Source of the DNA: Candidatus Woesearchaeota archaeon
Lineage (GTDB): Archaea > Nanobdellota > Nanobdellia > Woesearchaeales > CG1-02-33-12
NCBI GenBank assembly: GCA_017609385.1
Contig: JAFCEA010000004.1
Location: forward strand, 1-37,730
DNA: 37,730 bases
Reading direction: 5' to 3'
In this document: piece after piece, positions 7,583 through 14,462 of the stretch
How positions within the stretch are numbered: the stretch's first letter is position 1
Layout: every line of letters starts with the position of its first letter
Position numbers and translations under genes: made by a program
Notes under the pieces: model-generated
Told to the model about the DNA's origin: nothing
The model's database searches: none
Seen by the model: only the letters and a program-made list of their open reading frames with translations

Positions 7583-9745
7583 TTATTCTTCTGTTTTAAG
7601 GCCTTTTCTTTGCCTTATTTGTTTTATTATCTTTTCCTGCAGCTCATTAGGCAGTTTCTCAAAGTTTTGGTCAACAAGGAAATGGCTTCCTCTGCCTGCA
7701 GTAGCAGACCTTAAGTCAGAGGTCATTCCAAACATTTCTCCAACTGGTAGCTTTCCTTTAACAGTTATATGTTCGCCCTCTTGCTGCATATCAAGCAGTT
7801 GACCCCTTTTATTAGCAATAAGCTTTGATATTTCACCCATGTATTCTGCTGGCGCCTCAAACTGCAATGTCTGTAAAGGCTCGTAGATAACAGGGTTAGC
7901 AAGCATCATAGCCCCCCTTATACCTTCTCTTACAGCAGGATATACCTGCGCCGGGCCCCTATGGATTGCATCCTCATGCAGTTTTACATCCATTAGCATT
8001 ACCTTTACATTAATGCATGGCTCTCTTGCCAGTGGGCCAGCAGACATGACATCCTCAAACATATCCATTACCATCTCAATAACCTCTCCTATATGAACTA
8101 TGCCCCTGCTCATATCTATTAACATATTGCCTTTGTAAATATCCCTTACTTTTCTTGCAACCTTGGCATCCATTCCCAATTCCTGTAGTTTCTCCCAAAG
8201 AGCCTTATCTTTTTTCTTAATCCTCATTTCAGGCAGCTCTTTCTTCTTCATTGCATCCATAAACTCCTTTGATAGAGGCTCTACCTTAAAGTAAAATTTA
8301 TTGTGTTTGTTTGGGCTTTTTCCCTCTACCTCTGAAGATGCTTTTGTGATTGCTTCCCTGTAAACAACAATTGGCGGTGATGTTTTCACATCAACACCTT
8401 TTTCTGTCTTTATCCTGTTTTCAATAACCTCAAGATGTAATTCACCCATTCCATGCATTAGATGCTCTCCTGTCTCTTCATTAATCTCAATCTGTATGGT
8501 TGGGTCTTCCTTGCTTACCCTTCTTAAGACTTCAATAAGTTTTGGTAAGTCAGAGGCCTTTGTTGCTTCAATAGCCTTTGTAACAACTGGCTCAAATATA
8601 TGGGTAATTTGCTCAAAAGGCTCTGTTGGCTCTAAGGTTATTGTTTCGCCTGGCATTGCCTTTACACCTGCAACACCAACTATATTGCCTGCAAGAGCCC
8701 TGTCAACTATCTCTCTTTTTGCTCCATTATAGATAAATACCTGCTGTATCCTAAGATTTTTATTCTCCCTGTTCAAGTAAACATTCATTCCCTTTGTTAT
8801 TGTCCCTGAAAATATCCTTCCACATGATAATTCTCCGGCTTGTGGATCAACAACAATCTTTGTAATAACAAAAAACAATGGTCCTTTTGGATTGCATGAT
8901 AAAAGTGATTTTCCCTCCTCGCTTTCAGGGTCACCCTGCCATATTTTCTTGATTCTATAGCCCTGTGCCTCTACTGGATTGGGAAGGTGGTGAATGACTG
9001 CATCAAGAACAACTTCATGCAAAGGAGCCTTCTCAGCAAGTGGCTTGTGGTCTCCCTTTTCATAAGCATCAATTATATCCTTAAAGCTAATTCCTTTCTT
9101 TTTCATATAATTTACAGACATTGCCCAGTTATGGAATGCAGAGCCAAAGCAAACAGAACCATCCATTACATTAACATTCCATTTATCCTTAAACTCCTTG
9201 TCTGCTATTTCCTTTATCAGCTTATTTACATGATCTATTATCTTTACAAACTTTTCCTGCATCTGATCTGGTTTTAACTGAAGCTCCTTTATCAGCCTGT
9301 CAACCTTATTTATGAACAAAATTGGTTTAACATTTTCCCTTAAAGCCTGCCTTAGAACTGTTTCTGTCTGTGGCATCACGCCCTCTACAGCATCGCAAAG
9401 CACAATAACACCATCAACAGCCCTCATTGCCCTTGTGACATCCCCACTAAAATCTATATGTCCAGGCGTATCGAGTAAATTGATAAGGTAATTCTTGCCT
9501 TCAACATTATGCACCATTGATACAGCTGCTGTATCAATTGTTATCCCTCTTTCTTTTTCATCCTCATGAAAATCAAGAACACATTGCTTTCCTGCAAGCT
9601 CTTTTGACATCATTCCTGCTCCTGCAAGAAGATTATCACTCAGGGTGGTTTTCCCATGGTCAATATGAGCAGCAATACCAATATTTCTTATAAATTCAGG
9701 CTTGTCAGCAAGCTCCATAACCTTTTCAACCATTTTCTCTGCCAT
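7583..9745 (-). CDS. fusA: translation elongation factor 2 (EF-2)
   Basis: About 720 residues. GTPase that drives translocation. G1 is AHIDHGKTTL, G3 DTPGHIDF, G4 NKVDR. The C-terminal domain keeps LHEDAIHRGPAQV, whose HRG histidine is the diphthamide site in this family. The ORF track starts at GTG (9757), giving MRNKMAEK; I prefer the ATG at 9745 (MAEKMVEK), because the GTG lies inside GTGAGGAATAAA, which looks like its ribosome-binding site and overlaps the ndk stop. Coupling to ndk is likely. In many archaea infB follows ndk here. Confidence 0.96.
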   Translation of the reverse strand: MAEKMVEKVMELADKPEFIRNIGIAAHIDHGKTTLSDNLLAGAGMMSKELAGKQCVLDFHEDEKERGITIDTAAVSMVHNVEGKNYLINLLDTPGHIDFSGDVTRAMRAVDGVIVLCDAVEGVMPQTETVLRQALRENVKPILFINKVDRLIKELQLKPDQMQEKFVKIIDHVNKLIKEIADKEFKDKWNVNVMDGSVCFGSAFHNWAMSVNYMKKKGISFKDIIDAYEKGDHKPLAEKAPLHEVVLDAVIHHLPNPVEAQGYRIKKIWQGDPESEEGKSLLSCNPKGPLFFVITKIVVDPQAGELSCGRIFSGTITKGMNVYLNRENKNLRIQQVFIYNGAKREIVDRALAGNIVGVAGVKAMPGETITLEPTEPFEQITHIFEPVVTKAIEATKASDLPKLIEVLRRVSKEDPTIQIEINEETGEHLMHGMGELHLEVIENRIKTEKGVDVKTSPPIVVYREAITKASSEVEGKSPNKHNKFYFKVEPLSKEFMDAMKKKELPEMRIKKKDKALWEKLQELGMDAKVARKVRDIYKGNMLIDMSRGIVHIGEVIEMVMDMFEDVMSAGPLAREPCINVKVMLMDVKLHEDAIHRGPAQVYPAVREGIRGAMMLANPVIYEPLQTLQFEAPAEYMGEISKLIANKRGQLLDMQQEGEHITVKGKLPVGEMFGMTSDLRSATAGRGSHFLVDQNFEKLPNELQEKIIKQIRQRKGLKTEE

Positions 9746-9753
9746 TTTATTCC

Positions 9754-10251
9754 TCACTTACCATAATGAAATATTTCATCTGCTTTTTTATAATCATATA
9801 CTTCATTTATGCTGAACCAAAGCATTATTTCTTTTTCTGCCTCTTCAGCATTAGCTGAAGCATGAATCATATTTTTTACTGACATTTCTTTGCCATTTGC
9901 ATAATGGAACGAATGATGTGTAAAATCTCCTCTTATTGTTCCAGGCAAGGCCTTGCTTGGCTCTGTATCACCAGTTATTATCCTAACAACATTTATAACA
10001 TCAACACCTTCTAAGACCATTGCTACTATTGGCCCTTCAGTTATATAATCTATGCTTTGCTTCCTGACATTTTCTCCTCTCCTCATAGCAATATCTTCTG
10101 TGTAATGCTTTGCGGCAAATTCTTTGTCTATGCAGACCATCTTAAGGCCAATTATCTTAAGGCCTTTTTGTTCAAATCTTTTTATTACCTCACCAATTAA
10201 GCCTCTTTGCACGCCGTCTGGCTTTATTAAAACAAGTGTTCTTTGTATCAT
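9754..10251 (-). CDS. ndk: nucleoside diphosphate kinase
   Basis: 165 residues; transfers the gamma-phosphate among nucleoside di- and triphosphates via a phosphohistidine. TLVLIKPDGVQRGLIGEVI is the N-terminal nucleotide-binding signature and NMIHAS holds the catalytic histidine. Between RGDF and that motif there is a longer THHSFHYANGKEMSVK segment than in the ~150-residue bacterial enzymes, a form also seen in some archaeal homologues. It overlaps eL24 by 4 bases (ATGA) upstream and touches EF-2 downstream, as part of the eL8-eS28-eL24-ndk operon. Confidence 0.96.
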   Translation of the reverse strand: MIQRTLVLIKPDGVQRGLIGEVIKRFEQKGLKIIGLKMVCIDKEFAAKHYTEDIAMRRGENVRKQSIDYITEGPIVAMVLEGVDVINVVRIITGDTEPSKALPGTIRGDFTHHSFHYANGKEMSVKNMIHASANAEEAEKEIMLWFSINEVYDYKKADEIFHYGK

Positions 10252-10445
10252 TTTTTAGTTCCCTTTTTTATATCTTTAAATTCCTGAGTCCATTTTGTTG
10301 TTCTTGGCTTTCTCTTTAGCTTTAGCATATTTTTCTCACATTTTGATGAGCAAAAATATAATATCTTGCCAGTCTTCTGGACATATATCTTTCCAGTTCC
10401 TTTGTTAATATTTTCTTTGCAAAAACTGCACTTCACTTTTATCAT
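10248..10445 (-). CDS. rpl24e: 50S ribosomal protein eL24
   Basis: 65 residues. A zinc-ribbon ribosomal protein: [11 protein letters not shown] and FCSSKCEKN supply the four cysteines, and the tail [12 protein letters not shown] is diagnostic for eL24. It overlaps both neighbours by 4 bases (eS28 before it, ndk after it), which points to coupled translation. The order eL8-eS28-eL24-ndk is conserved across archaea, which supports the call. Confidence 0.97.
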   Translation of the reverse strand: MIKVKCSFCKENINKGTGKIYVQKTGKILYFCSSKCEKNMLKLKRKPRTTKWTQEFKDIKKGTKK

Positions 10446-10702
10446 CTCCTACCTTGGGTAAGCTTTCTTGCCTCAATCTCTGTTTCCCTAAGCATTAATA
10501 TATCTCCTAATCTTACAGGACCCATTACATTTCTTCTTAAGATTTTGTTAGCATCCCTTCCCTCTAAAACCTTACACCTTACCTGTATAGCCTCGCCCCT
10601 AGTGCCTGTTCTGTCAATTATTTCCTCTACTTTTGCAGGAAAGGCATAGGAAAAACTAACTCCTGTCTTTTTTGCTGTTTCCTTTTTAACTTGAGGTTTC
10701 AT
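10442..10702 (-). CDS. rps28e: 30S ribosomal protein eS28
   Basis: 86 residues, an OB-fold protein of the small subunit near the mRNA exit. [28 protein letters not shown] and the ending [26 protein letters not shown] are the conserved eS28 core. There is an N-terminal extension of about 15 basic residues compared with the ~70-residue usual form. It lies 15 bases after eL8 and overlaps eL24. Confidence 0.97.
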   Translation of the reverse strand: MKPQVKKETAKKTGVSFSYAFPAKVEEIIDRTGTRGEAIQVRCKVLEGRDANKILRRNVMGPVRLGDILMLRETEIEARKLTQGRR

Positions 10703-10717
10703 ATAAAATCACCTTAA

Positions 10718-11059
10718 TTATTCCTTTAATTTTTTAATTATATCCTTGACTGTGGCTTTTGCTTCACCTTCCTCAATTATTGCAATGCTTGCTGTTCCAA
10801 CACTTATGCCAGCTGCTGCACCAAGCTCTTCTTTGCTAGGCACCTCAACACATAAAACCTCCTTCTCTTTTGACAAAAGTGGTATGTGCATTGTGATTTC
10901 TGGTGGATTAACATTTTTTGCTGTTACAACCAGTTTTGCTATGCCTTTTTCAATAGCCTTTGTTACCTCATTACTTCCTTTCTTTATCCTTCCAGTTGCC
11001 TTGGCAACCTCTATAGCCTCATAAATTTTGTCTACTACTTCTTTTGATATCTCAGCCAT
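10718..11059 (-). CDS. rpl7ae: 50S ribosomal protein eL8 (L7Ae)
   Basis: About 113 residues from the ATG at 11059 (MAEISKEVVDKIYEAI). The track start at 11152 adds 31 residues unlike the family, and a GGAGGAATA ribosome-binding site sits just before 11059, so the shorter form is chosen. L7Ae binds kink-turns in 23S rRNA, box C/D and H/ACA RNAs and RNase P. The RNA-binding core is visible as GSNEVTKAIEKGIAKLVVTAKNVNP, and the LGAAAGISVGTASIAI segment closes the fold. It is the first gene of the eL8-eS28-eL24-ndk operon. Confidence 0.97.
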   Translation of the reverse strand: MAEISKEVVDKIYEAIEVAKATGRIKKGSNEVTKAIEKGIAKLVVTAKNVNPPEITMHIPLLSKEKEVLCVEVPSKEELGAAAGISVGTASIAIIEEGEAKATVKDIIKKLKE

Positions 11060-11276
11060 TTTATATTCCTCCTTGATTTGAATTATTATTTTTGAGGATA
11101 ACAAATTCAAGAATCTGCATACCTCATTCAAACCGCAAGCGGTTATCATCAATCATTGATTTTTAACTGGGAGTTTTAACCCCTTTATAAAGTTTGTGGT
11201 ATTTTAGCTATGAAAATACACAAGATTTATATATTAAACTAGAATTTAACTATAATTAGAATAAAATATTTATGAT

Positions 11277-11282
11277 GAGGTG
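11277..11282 (+). promoter_or_regulatory. ribosome-binding site of the small zinc-ribbon gene
   Basis: GAGGTG lies 5 bases before ATG 11288 and fixes the start of a gene too short for the ORF track. Confidence 0.6.
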
Positions 11283-11287
11283 TAAAA

Positions 11288-11434
11288 ATGGTAGAAGCAA
11301 GATGCATGAAATGCAAAAAACAGGTTGAAATAAAAAATCCAGAAGAAGTAGTTATGAAGAATAAGATGAAGGCTATGAAAGGGGTTTGCCCACACTGTGG
11401 AACAAAGGTCTTCAGAATCTTAGGAAAAGCTTAA
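11288..11434 (+). CDS. small zinc-ribbon protein, DUF5679-like
   Basis: 48 residues, not in the ORF track. The protein starts MVEARCMKCKKQVEIKNPEE and ends GVCPHCGTKVFRILGKA. Two CxxC pairs (CMKC and CPHC) make a single zinc ribbon. The pattern (CxxC, IKNPEEV, GxCPxCGTKxFRI) matches the DUF5679 family, common in archaea and candidate-phyla bacteria with no known function. GAGGTG precedes the start, and a TATA-like AAGATTTATATATTAAAC lies about 65-80 bases upstream. Its last 4 bases overlap the converging UppS-like gene. Confidence 0.88.
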   Translation: MVEARCMKCKKQVEIKNPEEVVMKNKMKAMKGVCPHCGTKVFRILGKA

Positions 11435-12168
11435 TTTTTTCTTTGATTTTTATTCTGAAAAGCCTCAATTGCCCTAAAGAAATCTATTTTTGTAAAGTCA
11501 GGCCACTGCTTATCTGTGAAAAAAATCATAGAGTTTTTTGAGTCCCAAAGCAAAAGCCCTGAAAATTTCTTGTTATTCTCTATTATTAAATCAGGTGATA
11601 TAAAATATGATGAATAAAGATTTTCTTTGATTAGTTGGTTGTTTATTGATTCAGGATCAATCTTTTCTGATTTTATCTGCCTTGCAATAAGCCTGCAGGC
11701 ATCAACTATCTCTTCATGGCCATCATAATTCACACAAAAATTAAGGAAGAACTTATCATAATCCTTTGTTGACTCTATTATCCCCCTTACCTGATTTACT
11801 ACGCGCTCAGGCAGGTCATACCATTTTCCAAGAACAGATACCTTTATCTGGTTTTTGTGAATTTTTTTATTAGCTATAAGTTCATTGAAGAATTTAGACA
11901 GGTCATCCATTAGAAATGAAAAATTTTCAGAGTTCTTTGCACTGCTTGATAACAGAAATATTGTCATAATAGGTATATTAGATTCTATTTGGACATTCAC
12001 AAGGTTTTTTATTAGATTAGTTCTTTTATTGTATACATCTTCAAGATTTATATTTGGCATGGTTTTCAGCTCTTTCTCCATTGTAATGGCTATATGCCTA
12101 GGCATATCTGCCTTGATTATATGGATTTTCCCCCTTGCTTTTAGGATATCAGTTATCTTCTTGAACAT
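11431..12168 (-). CDS. UppS/cis-prenyltransferase-like protein, catalytic motif degenerate
   Basis: 245 residues aligned by eye with undecaprenyl diphosphate synthases, which elongate isoprenoid chains for lipid carriers. RHIAITMEKE aligns with the family RHIAIIMDGNGRW: the catalytic aspartate is replaced by glutamate and the GNGRW phosphate loop is lost. Near the C-terminus, SPDLIIENN aligns with PDLLIRTSGE, so the diphosphate-binding arginine is also lost, while FTDKQWPDF matches the FTDVLWPDF signature. It may be an inactive paralogue, such as the regulatory subunits known for eukaryotic cis-prenyltransferases. It stands alone, divergent from the prepilin peptidase. Confidence 0.7.
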   Translation of the reverse strand: MFKKITDILKARGKIHIIKADMPRHIAITMEKELKTMPNINLEDVYNKRTNLIKNLVNVQIESNIPIMTIFLLSSSAKNSENFSFLMDDLSKFFNELIANKKIHKNQIKVSVLGKWYDLPERVVNQVRGIIESTKDYDKFFLNFCVNYDGHEEIVDACRLIARQIKSEKIDPESINNQLIKENLYSSYFISPDLIIENNKKFSGLLLWDSKNSMIFFTDKQWPDFTKIDFFRAIEAFQNKNQRKN

Positions 12169-12247
12169 ATAGCTACTATATGATAAAGAACTTTATAAAG
12201 CTTTTTATTTAAAAAGATTTTTTCTCACAAAGTTTAAATATAGGTCA

Positions 12248-13123
12248 ATGATTTTTTTAGTTAAGATGTTTTTATTCGCTAATGTTACAGCCTTCATAAG
12301 CCTGATTATTGCAAGCATTACAGATATAAAAACCAGAGAAGTGCCGGATTGGCTTAACTATGGGCTTATTATTTTTGGGCTTGGCTCAAGGCTTATTTAT
12401 TCTATTGCTTTATCAGATATTAGTTTCTTCTTATATGGATTAGCAGGATTTTTTGTATTTTTTGTAATAGCAAACCTTATGTTTTATTCTGCACAGTGGG
12501 GCGGTGGCGACAGCAAACTCTTGATGGGCCTTGGAGCAGTGATTGGCCTGAATTTCAATTTTAGGGAAATGCCTTTTCTTCTTATTTTCTGGATTAACAT
12601 AATACTAATAGGGGCAATATACGGGCTTTTCTGGAGTTTTATGGTTGCATTCAGAAATAAGAAAAGATTTTTGAAAGATTTTAAAACAAGAGCCAAAAAA
12701 TCAGCTAAAATAAGAAGATTTTTATTAATAATATGCCTTGCTGTTCTTTTATCTGCATTTTTTATTGATTCTATTGCAACAAGAGTTTTATTGGTTATCC
12801 TTGTTTTTTCAATACTACTAATTTTTTACATATCAATATTCATTAAGTCAGTTGAAAAAACATGCATGCTTAAGCTTGTTGAGCCAGAAAAGCTTACAGA
12901 AGGTGACTGGATTGCAAGAAATGTTATTATTAAGAAAAAAAGAATCTGCGGCCCAAAGGACTTGGGCATTGAAAAAAAGCAGATAAAACAGTTAATTAAA
13001 TTAAAAAGAAAAGGCCTGATAAAAAAAGTCCTAATAAAAGAAGGCATACCATTTGTTCCAAGCTTTTTAGTTGCATTTATTATAACTCTTTGGTTTGGCA
13101 ACTGGCTTTTATTATTCATTTAG
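12248..13123 (+). CDS. A24-type prepilin/preflagellin peptidase-like membrane protease
   Basis: 291 residues, strongly hydrophobic with about eight membrane segments. The two catalytic aspartates of A24 aspartyl proteases are present: D26 in SITDIKTREVPDW and D88 in AQWGGGDSK (GxGD). Archaeal relatives (PibD/FlaK/EppA) cut class III signal peptides of pilins and archaellins. A soluble insert near residues 200-265 is Lys-rich and unusual. A TATA-like GTTTAAATATAG ends 10 bases before ATG 12248, so a leaderless start at ATG 12266 (MFLFANV) is a real alternative. No pilin gene is seen in the window. Confidence 0.82.
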   Translation: MIFLVKMFLFANVTAFISLIIASITDIKTREVPDWLNYGLIIFGLGSRLIYSIALSDISFFLYGLAGFFVFFVIANLMFYSAQWGGGDSKLLMGLGAVIGLNFNFREMPFLLIFWINIILIGAIYGLFWSFMVAFRNKKRFLKDFKTRAKKSAKIRRFLLIICLAVLLSAFFIDSIATRVLLVILVFSILLIFYISIFIKSVEKTCMLKLVEPEKLTEGDWIARNVIIKKKRICGPKDLGIEKKQIKQLIKLKRKGLIKKVLIKEGIPFVPSFLVAFIITLWFGNWLLLFI

Positions 13124-13190
13124 GAATAAATTCTTGCTGTTTTTATGAAAAAAAGAAACTAATAAATATAAGCTATATTCTTTAATTAAT

Positions 13191-13751
13191 ATGCCTTTTG
13201 AACTTGAAGAAATAAAGAAAATAAGAAAGAGGTTTGGGCTTACGCAGTTTGAGCTGGCCAAGAAAGCACTGGTTTCACAGTCATTGATAGCCAAGATAGA
13301 ATCAAGGAGAATAGATCCAACCTTTACAAAAGTTAAGAAGATATTTGATGTTCTCGATGAATTAAAAAATAAGAATGAGCTTAAAGCAGAGGATATCATG
13401 ACAAAAAAAGTGATCTATGTTAATGCTGATGATAATATAACAAGTGCAATAAACAAAATGAGAAAGCATGAGATATCACAGCTTCCTGTTTTTAATAAGA
13501 ATAATGTTGTTGGCCTTGTTTCAGAAAGCACTATCCTGGACTCAATATCAAGCAATAAACCAGAGAAGACAGCCATGTTAAGAATTAAGGATATTATGCA
13601 GGACTGCCCGCCGATTGTTTCCAGAAAAACATCCACAAGCATTATTTCTAATTTGCTGAAATACTATCCGATCGTCTTGGTGGCCGAAGAAGGAAAACCA
13701 ACAGGAGTAATAACAAAATCAGACATGCTAAGAACTATTTACAAGGGTTGA
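13191..13751 (+). CDS. XRE-type HTH regulator with two CBS domains
   Basis: 186 residues. Residues about 7-56 form an XRE helix-turn-helix (RKRFGLTQFELAKKALVSQSLIAKIESRRIDP). Two CBS domains follow (about 65-120, AEDIMTKKVIYVNADDNI; and 125-186, IKDIMQDCPPIVS). CBS pairs bind adenine nucleotides or SAM, so the protein is probably a ligand-sensing transcription factor; HTH-CBS proteins of this layout are common in archaea and few have known targets. It is a single gene converging on the phosphoesterase, with a 13-base overlap at the 3' ends. Confidence 0.9.
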   Translation: MPFELEEIKKIRKRFGLTQFELAKKALVSQSLIAKIESRRIDPTFTKVKKIFDVLDELKNKNELKAEDIMTKKVIYVNADDNITSAINKMRKHEISQLPVFNKNNVVGLVSESTILDSISSNKPEKTAMLRIKDIMQDCPPIVSRKTSTSIISNLLKYYPIVLVAEEGKPTGVITKSDMLRTIYKG

Positions 13752-14461
13752 TTTAAATTCTTTAATTTTCCAAAATCATAAACCTTGTCAGCCACAACAA
13801 AAACCTCAAAGTTGCTTATGTCTTGTCCAAGGAATGGGCTCAATAATTTCTCACTTAAGACGTCAGTGCCTTCTGTTGCAAGGCAAAAGGATGGCATAAC
13901 AATCAGGCTTTTTCTTTTCCATCTCCCTTTTAAAAAGCATTTGAATTTTTCTGTTCTTATATCCTCTCTCAGTGATATTGCAGGGTGTTCATGAGCTATG
14001 ATTATTGTTTTTGTTTTTTTCAGAATTTCTTTTTTAGGAATCTTATGGCCATGTGTTATTAAAATACCTTTTTTTGTTAAATAATGCTCAACAATCTTAA
14101 TATTTTTTTTCTTTGCAATAGGCCCAATTATTGTATCATGATTGCCTTTAATTAATATAATCTCATCACAAAACTTAGTTAAAAAATCCAATAACCTTAA
14201 TGTTTCCCTCCACTCCTGCTCTGATATTGTTCCAAACTCATGCTTTATATCGCCGTTGATTATTATTTTTAGTTTATCTTTTTTTAACCTTGAGAATATT
14301 TTTGTTAATCTTTTTATAATATCCTTGAACTGAAATTTTGGAACTAATATGCCCTGCTTGTTCAGTGTTTCCTCATAGCCAATATGAAAGTCTGCTAATA
14401 CAAGAATCTTTTCATTCTTAAGCAGAAGCCCCAAATCAATTATTTCAATTCCTTTTATCAT
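13739..14461 (-). CDS. archaeal metallophosphoesterase (SbcD/Mre11-related)
   Basis: 240 residues with the calcineurin-type motifs ADFHIG, GDIKHEFG, KGNHD, THGHK and AHEHP in order, giving a two-metal site. It lacks the extra domains of true Mre11 and fits the short archaeal phosphoesterase family annotated as SbcD-related. It lies 1 base after the Lhr-like helicase on the same strand; Lhr genes and phosphoesterase genes are also linked in bacterial DNA-repair clusters, so a joint repair role is a fair inference. Substrate unknown. Confidence 0.85.
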   Translation of the reverse strand: MIKGIEIIDLGLLLKNEKILVLADFHIGYEETLNKQGILVPKFQFKDIIKRLTKIFSRLKKDKLKIIINGDIKHEFGTISEQEWRETLRLLDFLTKFCDEIILIKGNHDTIIGPIAKKKNIKIVEHYLTKKGILITHGHKIPKKEILKKTKTIIIAHEHPAISLREDIRTEKFKCFLKGRWKRKSLIVMPSFCLATEGTDVLSEKLLSPFLGQDISNFEVFVVADKVYDFGKLKNLNQPL

Positions 14462-14462
14462 C

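Noticed and set aside
13739-14461. Phosphoesterase as the Mre11 partner of Rad50
   Set aside because: At 240 residues it lacks Mre11's capping domain and is far from rad50; it fits the shorter archaeal phosphoesterase family and is paired with lhr.
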